Origin: an uncultured Acetatifactor sp.
Lineage (GTDB): Bacteria; Bacillota; Clostridia; Lachnospirales; Lachnospiraceae
Direction: 5' to 3'
NCBI GenBank assembly: GCA_910580225.1
Contig: CAJTXE010000030.1
Location: forward strand, 1 to 56,712
Length of the DNA stretch: 56,712 nt
This document shows positions 49,952 through 56,712 of this stretch, piece by piece. The notes under the pieces are model-generated. The model did not search any database. It saw only the letters and a list, made by a program, of their open reading frames with translations, and was not told the origin of the DNA. The position numbers were made by a program, and so were the translations under genes. How positions within the stretch are numbered: the stretch's first letter is position 1; every line of letters begins with the position of its first letter.

Positions 49952-51720
49952 ATCCCCTGCCCCTTGTACAGATTGCTTTGCTCATGGTACAATTTTGAAT
50001 ACAGCCCCTTCTTCTCCATCAATTCCCTGTGATTTCCTTCCTCAACAATCCTGCCATCCTCAAATACCAGAATCCGGTCCACCAGTTTCGTCGTCGATAG
50101 TCTATGAGAAATAAAAACCAAAGTACGGCGGGTACCTTTAAGCGCATCTAAAATAATGGAATTGATTTTTCTCTCTGCAAGCGCATCTACTGCACTGGTA
50201 GGCTCATCCAATATCACAACCGGAAAATCGTTTGCAATCATACGCGCCAACGCCAATTTCTGCCGTTCTCCTCCGGACAGCACAAGTCCGTCATCGCTGA
50301 TCTCTTTGCCAATGACCTGATCGATATCACGGATTCGGTCCTGAAGGCCTGTCTTACGGATGGCTTCCCTGATTTTCGCGTCTGCAACGGCTCCGTTGAC
50401 CGACAGATTGTCTCTTACGGATACGGGATAAATCTGATAATCCTGGCACACCACTCCAAAAAACGATTTCAACCCATCACGGTCATAGGAATTGATATCC
50501 AGGTCATTCAACAAAATTCTGCCGCTGCTGCCGGATATCAGATTTACCAACAGGGAAATAAAGGTGGTCTTTCCGGCGCCGTTTTCACCGACTACCGCGA
50601 TTTTTTCCCCGCTTCTGATCTCAACGGAAACATCCTTCAGCGCCTCTTCTTTCCTTCCCGGATATTGGTATTTCACCTGTTCAAACCGAATGCAGAAATC
50701 CTTCCGCAGGTCAATTTCAGCCTCCCTTTTTCCCTCCGGTTCTTCCTGTTCAATATAGTTTTGATAATCGCAGATATACAGGGACGCGGACTTTAATTCC
50801 AACAGGGTATCCAACATCCATTCCACATCCGCGCTGAATATGGTAATTGCCTGGGCTATCCCGATAAAATCCCCCATAAAATAACTGGCGCCATATAACA
50901 TACGGACAATCACATACACCAACGGCAATACCATGGAGACGGCATCTCCCAAAAACAGCTCGATAAAGGAAATCCGCGCAATCCCTCTGCCCTCTTTCCG
51001 GTGCATGTCCTCCGTCCCTGCGGCGCCTTCCTCATGGATATCCCTGACCACCCTGCCTATTTTCGTCGTTCTGAACTCCGCCGCATACTCCCGCAGATAA
51101 TGCGCGCGTTTTGCATAGTCCTTTTTCCGGGAAAATACGGAAAGCTTTTGATTCAGTCCATACTTCAATTCCTCGCCTTTTTCCGCTAAAAAATAGGAAT
51201 ATAACAGCGGAAAAGCCGAAAGCGCAATGGCAAATATATCTACTTTGACTATGTAATATAAAATCATCACAAAGGCTTCCGCAAGTCCGCATACGAGACA
51301 AACTGCCTGATAAGACCGCATAATCGCCTTGGATGAGTTCTCGATTACCCGGTTGTATTTATCGAAGGATTCCGGTGAATTTGCCCTGTCATACGGAATG
51401 GCATTGGCTTTGCGCATGATTTTTTCATTCACAAAACACTCTACTTTCAACTGAAAAACAGGGAAATACACATTCTTATAATACTGCTCAAACCGGCCAA
51501 ATAACAGCTGAATCAAAAACATAACTACAAGGACAGTCAAAATATGGCCAATGCTTTTCCTGGTTTCCAATCCCACAAGAATCAACCGGATAAAATACAC
51601 GCCATAAAAGACATTCATGAGCTGTTTGATCAGGTTATAAGCAATACCTATCAATAAACTGTTTTTATCAATACGGCAAACTGTTTGAAACATGGTTTTT
51701 ACGGATGTTGTAATCTTCAT
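49948..51720 (-). CDS. ABC exporter, permease-ATPase, intact partner
   Basis: 590 aa. N-terminal six-helix exporter domain, then Walker A GENGAGKTT, signature LSGGERQKLALAR, Walker B VVILDEPTSAVDA and switch SHRLST all intact. A type IV (B-family) exporter half, likely pairing with the truncated neighbour for peptide, lipid or drug export. Host chromosomal gene. Its upstream region contains TATTAT-like boxes. Confidence 0.9.
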   Translation of the reverse strand: MKITTSVKTMFQTVCRIDKNSLLIGIAYNLIKQLMNVFYGVYFIRLILVGLETRKSIGHILTVLVVMFLIQLLFGRFEQYYKNVYFPVFQLKVECFVNEKIMRKANAIPYDRANSPESFDKYNRVIENSSKAIMRSYQAVCLVCGLAEAFVMILYYIVKVDIFAIALSAFPLLYSYFLAEKGEELKYGLNQKLSVFSRKKDYAKRAHYLREYAAEFRTTKIGRVVRDIHEEGAAGTEDMHRKEGRGIARISFIELFLGDAVSMVLPLVYVIVRMLYGASYFMGDFIGIAQAITIFSADVEWMLDTLLELKSASLYICDYQNYIEQEEPEGKREAEIDLRKDFCIRFEQVKYQYPGRKEEALKDVSVEIRSGEKIAVVGENGAGKTTFISLLVNLISGSSGRILLNDLDINSYDRDGLKSFFGVVCQDYQIYPVSVRDNLSVNGAVADAKIREAIRKTGLQDRIRDIDQVIGKEISDDGLVLSGGERQKLALARMIANDFPVVILDEPTSAVDALAERKINSIILDALKGTRRTLVFISHRLSTTKLVDRILVFEDGRIVEEGNHRELMEKKGLYSKLYHEQSNLYKGQGI

Positions 51721-51829
51721 GATTTGTCTCCCACCAGAATACTGTCATTGCCTGGGAAACAGGTCCCTGTTCCTTTGGCTTTACCCCATATAATACCATA
51801 TCCCCTTGTCCGTTTCCAGTGGTTATTTA

Positions 51830-51985
51830 GTAACAGTTCAGACAGGGCGCTGAACTGTTACGAGAATGCACACAAAACGCGAAAAGAATGCGTTTTGGCG
51901 CCCGCAAGTCTCGCAAAATTGCACAGAGCGCAAATTGCACAGAGCGCAATTTTGACTTCGCGAGAGGAGCTGTCTGAACTGTTAC
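51830..51985. mobile_element. MITE: 156 bp with 16-bp inverted ends and 8-bp target duplication
   Basis: Perfect terminal repeats GTAACAGTTCAGACAG (51830-51845) and CTGTCTGAACTGTTAC (51970-51985); directly outside both ends is GTTATTTA (51822-51829 and 51986-51993), a target-site duplication of eight bases. Inside are a second TGAACTGTTAC copy (51851), CAAAACGC/GCGTTTTG and a tandem TTGCACAGAGCGCAAA repeat. No open reading frame. The 8-bp duplication fits families such as IS66, IS256 or IS1595. Confidence 0.85.
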
Positions 51986-52024
51986 GTTATTTACGCTGTT
52001 TCGCCGAAAAAAACACCCAAATAC

Positions 52025-52053
52025 TTGTCCCCGGGAAGAGAATTGTTTATAAT
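52025..52053 (+). promoter_or_regulatory. Sigma-A promoter of the MFS gene
   Basis: TTGTCC (52025-52030), 17-base spacer, TATAAT (52048-52053): a near-consensus promoter. Transcription from about 52060 would give a leader of some 190 bases before the MFS start. Confidence 0.8.
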
Positions 52054-52124
52054 GATGTGGTATGGTACCGGGGATTGCGCTGAACCAGGTACACAGCAAC
52101 GAATGACGCATGAAAGGAGACAAA

Positions 52125-52163
52125 ATGAAGCTTTGCATTGCAGCAGCTCCATGCAGAGTTTGA
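52125..52163 (+). CDS. 12-residue leader peptide
   Basis: AAAGGAGAC-AAA-ATG is followed by MKLCIAAAPCRV and TGA (52161-52163). The stop overlaps the start of one arm of the downstream hairpins. This is the layout of ribosome-stalling leader peptides that control antibiotic-resistance genes. Confidence 0.65.
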   Translation: MKLCIAAAPCRV

Positions 52164-52201
52164 GGAGACTGCATGGAGGAACCGCTTTTGCGGATCTCCT
52201 C
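52147..52201 (+). promoter_or_regulatory. Attenuator with alternative hairpins before the MFS gene
   Basis: CTCCATGCAG (52147-52156) pairs with CTGCATGGAG (52169-52178). Exclusively with this, GAGGAGA (52162-52168) can pair with TCTCCTC (52195-52201), enclosing a CCGC-TTTT-GCGG hairpin (52082+100: 52182-52193). TCTCCT can also pair with the MFS ribosome site AGGAG (52239-52243). The first stem overlaps the leader peptide end, so a stalled ribosome would switch the fold. Confidence 0.7.
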
Positions 52202-52250
52202 GGACTTTGCTTCTGGCCTGAAAAATAAGAAAAACAACAGGAGCAAAGAG

Positions 52251-53528
52251 ATGAAATTGATAAAAAAGAATGCATTATTTGAGTTAAAAGATTTTTTCAT
52301 ACTCTGGAGTACCCAGAGCGTGTCCCAGCTTGGCAGCAGCCTTACAGGCTTTGCGCTGACATTATGGCTGTACGAAAAGACAGGTTCTTCCTTGAGTACG
52401 GCTGCGCTTACGATATGCACTTATGCGCCGTATGTACTAATGAGCATATTTGCAGGCGTATTGACCGATCGATTGGACAAAAAGAAAACCATGCTTGGCT
52501 GTGATATGTTTGCCGCTGTCTGTACGCTTCTTGTATTTGTACTGTACCAGACAAATCGTCTGATGGTATGGCATTTATATGTTTTGAATGCGGTTTCCGG
52601 ACTCATGAATACCGTTCAGCAGCCTGCCGGTGAAGTGGCCATGACGCTTATTTTGCCGGAAAAATATTACCAAAAAACAAGCGGACTCCGTTCTCTGTCA
52701 AACAGCCTGATTTCTACCCTGAATCCTTTGATTGCCACAGCATTGTACGCGTTTACAGGGCTGAACGGCGTAATCGCGGTGGATATCGGCAGTTTCCTTG
52801 TTGCGTTTACCGCTTTACTGTTTTTTGTGAAAATTCCGGAATATAAAAAGGGGGAAAGCGAACGTGTACTGGTGCTTGCCAAAGAAGGGCTTACCTTTCT
52901 GAAAAAGAATCAGCTTATTTTGACCTTGATTTTATTTATGTCCGGTATCAATTTCGTAGCCTCTGCCTTTGATGCCGTATTGCCCGGTTATGTTCTTCCC
53001 AATCCGAAAGGCGGCTCGACTGTTTTGGGAATCGTCACCTCCTGTTCCGGTGCTGCCATGATTGTGGGCAGTCTGGCGGTTTCTGTTCTGCCAAAGCCGA
53101 AAAACAGGATGAGGGTTATCTATTTGACAATACTGTTTTCATTGGGAACCGAAAACTTTTTACTGGCGTTTTCCCGGGAACCGCTGCTCTGGTGCATTGG
53201 ACAGTTTATCGGATGGGTGGTTGTACCAATTATGAGCGCAAATTTGGATGTGATCCTAAGAACTGCCATTCCTGTGGAACTGCAGGGGCGCGTCTATGCC
53301 TGCCGCAATACGCTTCAGTTTTTTACCATTCCCATAGGACTGTTTGTGGGCGGTTTTATGGTTGATCAAGTATGCGAACCCTTTATGAGGGTGCATGGTG
53401 ATTTAACCATTCTAAAAACGCTCTTCGGCACAGGGAAAGGTTCCGGCGCAGCACTTATGATGTTGATCCTTGGAATCAGCGGAAGTTTATTCTGTATCAT
53501 CACAGGGAAAAAATTAAAGAAATACTGA
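52251..53528 (+). CDS. MFS transporter, macrolide-efflux-like
   Basis: About 425 aa from ATG at 52251 (AGGAG seven bases before). Twelve membrane helices; TDRLDKKKTMLGCDMFAA is the MFS loop 2-3 motif. Closest in style to Mef/MdrM-type drug exporters (QSVSQLGSSLTGFALTLW start). A drug or toxin exporter controlled by the leader attenuator upstream is the simplest reading. Substrate unproven. Confidence 0.85.
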   Translation: MKLIKKNALFELKDFFILWSTQSVSQLGSSLTGFALTLWLYEKTGSSLSTAALTICTYAPYVLMSIFAGVLTDRLDKKKTMLGCDMFAAVCTLLVFVLYQTNRLMVWHLYVLNAVSGLMNTVQQPAGEVAMTLILPEKYYQKTSGLRSLSNSLISTLNPLIATALYAFTGLNGVIAVDIGSFLVAFTALLFFVKIPEYKKGESERVLVLAKEGLTFLKKNQLILTLILFMSGINFVASAFDAVLPGYVLPNPKGGSTVLGIVTSCSGAAMIVGSLAVSVLPKPKNRMRVIYLTILFSLGTENFLLAFSREPLLWCIGQFIGWVVVPIMSANLDVILRTAIPVELQGRVYACRNTLQFFTIPIGLFVGGFMVDQVCEPFMRVHGDLTILKTLFGTGKGSGAALMMLILGISGSLFCIITGKKLKKY

Positions 53529-53626
53529 TATAGAAAGGGAAGCTCTCGCTTATCAATATACATTGTAAATGACACATAAGGTTTTTTCATCCAATAGATC
53601 AGTCGGGATTTACAGGAGGAAAATAC

Positions 53627-54151
53627 ATGGAGAAAATTCTTGTAATGGACGAGCATAATTATGATGACAATTTAGAAGAAATATGCAGGGTATCCATAAG
53701 AGGAATTATATTTGTTAATGGGAAGTTATTAATGATTGAAAGCTCTTTTGGAGAGGTTAAATTACCCGGTGGAGGTTTGGAGGCAGGGGAAGATGATTGC
53801 CAAACTTTAATTCGGGAGGTTAAAGAGGAAACTGGATATGATGTGATTCCTGAATCCATTCAACCCTTTGGAGAAATAGAGGAAAAGAGATTATCAGTTC
53901 ATGAGCCGAAAATTTGGCATCAAATCAACCGTTTGTATTTTTGTGATGTTTATCCAAAGCAAGGGCAGTGCGAATATTCCGAGAACGAAAAAAAGGCAGG
54001 GTTTCATCAAGTGTTTTATACGCTAGAAGATGCATTGGAAAAAAACGAAAGCATGTTGCAAAAAGAAGGACGACATGCATGGAACCAACGCGAATATAAG
54101 ACACTGCTGCTTATAAAGGATCGTTGGAACACTTTTCCGAAAAGGGAATAG
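53627..54151 (+). CDS. Nudix hydrolase
   Basis: 174 aa. The Nudix box GGGLEAGEDDCQTLIREVKEETGY is complete (GX5EX7REUXEEXGU; shown here in two parts: GGLEAGED and REVKEETGY). N-terminal acidic extension of ~20 residues. Hydrolyses nucleoside-diphosphate derivatives; substrate unknown. GGAGG ribosome site. Chromosomal, own 98-bp upstream gap. Confidence 0.9.
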   Translation: MEKILVMDEHNYDDNLEEICRVSIRGIIFVNGKLLMIESSFGEVKLPGGGLEAGEDDCQTLIREVKEETGYDVIPESIQPFGEIEEKRLSVHEPKIWHQINRLYFCDVYPKQGQCEYSENEKKAGFHQVFYTLEDALEKNESMLQKEGRHAWNQREYKTLLLIKDRWNTFPKRE

Positions 54152-54180
54152 ATATAACAGTTTTAGAAGGAGTATGCCGA

Positions 54181-54355
54181 ATGTGTAAAGAATGCTATAC
54201 GGATCAAAACAGGAGTACCCCCTTATTAAATCCTTTCGATTGTCTGGAACATCATACCCCCTGTGTTCAGGGTTGAGGAATACAAAGAATATCCCAATAC
54301 CCAGATCCGGAAGCTGACTTCTGATGAAATACAGAAATATATGGCAGAGCGTTGA
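54181..54355 (+). pseudogene. Remnant of a small Cys-containing protein
   Basis: ATG at 54181 reads MCKECYTDQNRST ... CLEHHTPCVQG and stops at 54276; another frame then gives VEEYKEYPNTQIRKL...EIQKYMAER to 54355. The pieces look like the beginning and end of one protein with an internal deletion and frameshift. AGAAGGAG precedes the ATG. Probably non-functional. Confidence 0.55.
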
Positions 54356-54381
54356 GCGCGGGTTTTGCGAATTGTGAGTCA

Positions 54382-54409
54382 GGTTGGATGCTCTTTAGAA
54401 CGTCCAACC
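54382..54409. terminator. Hairpin between convergent genes
   Basis: GGTTGGA and TCCAACC are separated by 14 bases, with flanking TCAGG/CCCTGA extension. No T-run, so a bidirectional terminator is only possible. Confidence 0.4.
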
Positions 54410-54432
54410 CTGAAACACACCTGCCCCGGTTT

Positions 54433-56130
54433 TCAGCCAATCAGCACCGTCTTCCCCTCAAAAGCAAATCCGTAATGCCGGATCCGCTCCGGAGAAATCC
54501 CCCTGGCTACGAGTTCCATATCATATGCTTTCTCCTCAATCTGCCGCAGCGCAGCCCACACGGTATCCGCCAATGCCGCCTCATCCTCCGGATCTCTCAC
54601 CTTGAATTCCAACACAAAGGCGGGATCCCCGGCTCTCAAAGGCTCCAACATTACATCGTACCTGCCCAGGCCGCTCTCCCGGTTGGAGGTAATCCGGTAC
54701 CGGTCTGCCAGATCTACCATCAGCCCAAGCACAAAACCGTGGTAGAACCGCTCCGGTTCTGCAGCTTCCGACGGCTTATTTCCTGTGTCAAAGAAACTGA
54801 ACGTAGCCAGAGCCGTCCGGTTCATATAGACATTCATCGCCTTTTTGTCATCAGCCAGTATCGCCTTGATAAATGCATTGTAAGCCGACGTATAGTCCGC
54901 GAACCAACTCTCTATCATCTGCTCAAACATGATCCGGACTTCCTTGTTTGTCAGCTTCAGGTCATATTCCAGTTTTCCACGACTATCCAATGTAGTCTGC
55001 TCCACCCGCAGATAACCACTGGTCAGAAGCAGGCTCCAGACTGCATTGGTATTGCTGTCCAGTTGACTGAATATAATCTGTTCGTCAATCCTTGTATGGA
55101 AGGTTTTGCCCTGCAGCAGGTCTTCCATCACCGTCTTTACCTCCGCTTCTCCTTCCCGGATCAGCTTTCCCACAAGGCTGTTGGAACTGGTATTCGCCCA
55201 ATAGGCGGCAAAACGCCCCTTATCCAGATAATGAATGATAGACCACGGATTATAAATGTCCGGCGTTTCCCCAAAAGTAAAGCCGTCATACCAGGCCCGG
55301 ACTTCCTCTTTTTCCGTAAGCCCGAATTCATCCATAGCAGCAAACACTTCTTTTTCCGTGAATCCAAATACTTCTTCGTACTTACAGGAAGTCGTAGTAA
55401 CTACCTCCAGATTATTCAAATCGGAAAAGATTGACTCTTTGCTGATGCGGGTAATTCCTGTCAGGACAGCCCGCTCCATATAAGGATTTGTCTTGAAGGT
55501 AGAATTAAACAGGCTGCGGATAAAGGCTGCCATTTCATCCCAGTAACCATATACATAGGACTCCTGCATGGGCGTGTCGTATTCGTCCATAAGGATGATC
55601 ACTTTTTTCCCATAATAGCCCGCCAGGAACTGCGACAGGGCCTTTAAAGAATAGGAAGCCGCCGCGTCTCCCATTACAGGGGAAATCTCACGAAATATAT
55701 CAGGAAGCTTCTCCAACGCCGGATCCTGATCCAGAAGGCGTTCAAATTTATCATACTGGGCTTTGATGATGCGGCAGATTTTATCCCTTGCACTCTGGAA
55801 GGTAGTCTCCTTCACATCTGCAAAGCTTATGAAGATCACCGGGTAACTGCCCTGGAGGCTGCGGTATTTGTAATCTGCGCCGGACGATTTTTCCTCCCAT
55901 ATGCTTAAGCCCTCAAACAAGTCTCCCCTGCCTGCATACTCCACGGAAAAGAAATGCTCCAACATGCTCATGGCCAGTGTCTTGCCGAACCGGCGGGGAC
56001 GGATAATCATCGTGACATCGTCCCGGTTTTCCCACCATTCCTTAATAAACGCAGTTTTGTCTACGTAAAAACATTTATTTTCAATGATTTTTCCGAAATC
56101 CTGTATCCCGATCCCAACTGTCCCTGCCAT
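54433..56130 (-). CDS. AAA-ATPase with C-terminal PD-(D/E)XK domain (DUF1703-like)
   Basis: 565 aa. N-terminal VDKTAFIKEWW and RPRRFGKTLAMSML form the Walker A region of the AAA-ATPase-like family, with LMDEYDTPMQ as Walker B. The C-terminal part FYHGFVLGLMVDL ... GRYDVMLEPL ... FVLEFKVR has the E-x-K signature of PDDEXK_9 nucleases. Common in Lachnospiraceae and Bacteroidetes genomes in many copies; function unknown, probably a mobile or defence-related nuclease. Chromosomal. Confidence 0.88.
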   Translation of the reverse strand: MAGTVGIGIQDFGKIIENKCFYVDKTAFIKEWWENRDDVTMIIRPRRFGKTLAMSMLEHFFSVEYAGRGDLFEGLSIWEEKSSGADYKYRSLQGSYPVIFISFADVKETTFQSARDKICRIIKAQYDKFERLLDQDPALEKLPDIFREISPVMGDAAASYSLKALSQFLAGYYGKKVIILMDEYDTPMQESYVYGYWDEMAAFIRSLFNSTFKTNPYMERAVLTGITRISKESIFSDLNNLEVVTTTSCKYEEVFGFTEKEVFAAMDEFGLTEKEEVRAWYDGFTFGETPDIYNPWSIIHYLDKGRFAAYWANTSSNSLVGKLIREGEAEVKTVMEDLLQGKTFHTRIDEQIIFSQLDSNTNAVWSLLLTSGYLRVEQTTLDSRGKLEYDLKLTNKEVRIMFEQMIESWFADYTSAYNAFIKAILADDKKAMNVYMNRTALATFSFFDTGNKPSEAAEPERFYHGFVLGLMVDLADRYRITSNRESGLGRYDVMLEPLRAGDPAFVLEFKVRDPEDEAALADTVWAALRQIEEKAYDMELVARGISPERIRHYGFAFEGKTVLIG

Positions 56131-56254
56131 TTGGCACCTCCTGCGCTTTCACCAGGCGCTTGCTAGACTTCTGCTTCCCTGCTAAGGGCTGTAAACATTA
56201 TACCAATATTTTATCAGCCGCACAACCGGAACCTGATCTGTCTCGCTCTTTTAT

Positions 56255-56712
56255 TTATTTGAGAAACAGATGGATGGACAGCTCCTGTCCCTGTAACGAT
56301 GCATTGACCTCTCCCCCGTGGAGTTCCACGATGCGCTTTACAATGGCAAGCCCCAGTCCGGAGCTTTGCGGAGTGCTTCTGGCCCTGTCTCCGCAGTAGA
56401 AACGTTCAAAGATCCGGTCCGGCTCAATGCCGCATGCATCTGTCAATCGGTTCGTGATACAGATGTGGAGCCGGTCCGCATCCTGTGCCGTCACGGTTAC
56501 CGGAGCGGAATGATCGGCGTATCTGCGGGCATTTTCCAGTAAATTCTGAAAAACCCGTACCATCTGCTGTGTATTAATATGGGCGGCGTGGCTTTCCGCC
56601 CCCAGCTGCCATGAAAGCGTCAGGCCCTCCGCTTCCATCAGAATTTTATATTCATACAGGATATGCCGCAGCAGTTCCAACACATCCCTTTTCTCCATGT
56701 CCGGTAGCCGGT
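56255..56712 (-). CDS. Sensor histidine kinase, C-terminal part (cut by window edge)
   Basis: About 152 aa; the reading continues to the right edge in frame (RLPDMEKRDVLE). HATPase_c domain: N-box VRVFQNLLENARRYADHS, G1 region RIFERFYCGDRARS and G2 SGLGLAIVKRIVELHGGEV. The His-containing DHp and sensor parts lie outside. A response regulator is probably upstream on the same strand. Confidence 0.85.
   Translation of the reverse strand, partial: RLPDMEKRDVLELLRHILYEYKILMEAEGLTLSWQLGAESHAAHINTQQMVRVFQNLLENARRYADHSAPVTVTAQDADRLHICITNRLTDACGIEPDRIFERFYCGDRARSTPQSSGLGLAIVKRIVELHGGEVNASLQGQELSIHLFLK

Overview
The window reads as one end of a large integrative and conjugative element (ICE) of a Firmicute, joined on its right to a short stretch of host chromosome. 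Strong AGGAGG ribosome sites, tight ATGA-type overlaps, a PrgI/VirB4 transfer system, SpoVG-like and AbrB-like proteins and the mix of small element families point to Clostridia, most likely a gut Lachnospiraceae. No rRNA, tRNA or CRISPR array was seen. No integrase is in the window, so the other end of the element lies to the left.

Layout of the element (1 to about 48,412, almost all on the minus strand): parB (cut by the window edge), parA and a SymE-like gene; a truncated VirD4 coupling-protein fragment; a toprim/primase-like protein; a relaxase fused to about 12 Sel1 repeats; an AT-rich AIPR phage-defence cargo gene with its own promoter and terminator; a ribbon-helix-helix protein beside a candidate oriT; then an NlpC/P60 hydrolase, a divergent XRE regulator, a gamma-glutamylcyclotransferase/amidoligase pair, VirB4, Fic, a second VirB4-like part, PrgI, a TrbL/VirB6-like protein and small accessory enzymes. 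From 20.3 to 34.8 kb comes a Tad/Flp pilus locus (TadE-like proteins, TadC, TadB, TadA/CpaF, TadZ-like, CpaB, prepilin peptidase, two duplicated Flp-like pilins). From 32.7 to 48.2 kb there is an establishment or anti-defence region: SpoVG-like proteins, AbrB-like proteins, a frameshifted YodL protein, a Dam-type methylase, a PAPS-reductase-like enzyme and a family of ArdA-like proteins built from reshuffled modules.

The right boundary falls inside a host ABC exporter gene, which is cut in its Walker B motif. Host genes beyond it are the partner ABC exporter, a 156-bp MITE with an 8-bp target duplication, an MFS efflux gene behind a leader-peptide attenuator, a Nudix hydrolase, a small gene remnant, an AAA-ATPase/PD-(D/E)XK protein and the end of a sensor kinase.

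The most notable pattern is a short methionine-rich C-terminal tail (such as QMSM, TMSM, GMNM, QQTM, GMDMS) on about 17 otherwise unrelated soluble element proteins, the relaxase included. It is absent from the transfer channel and the pilus. The inferred model is that this is a shared sorting signal, possibly for co-transfer into the recipient, or a docking motif such as a sliding-clamp tail.
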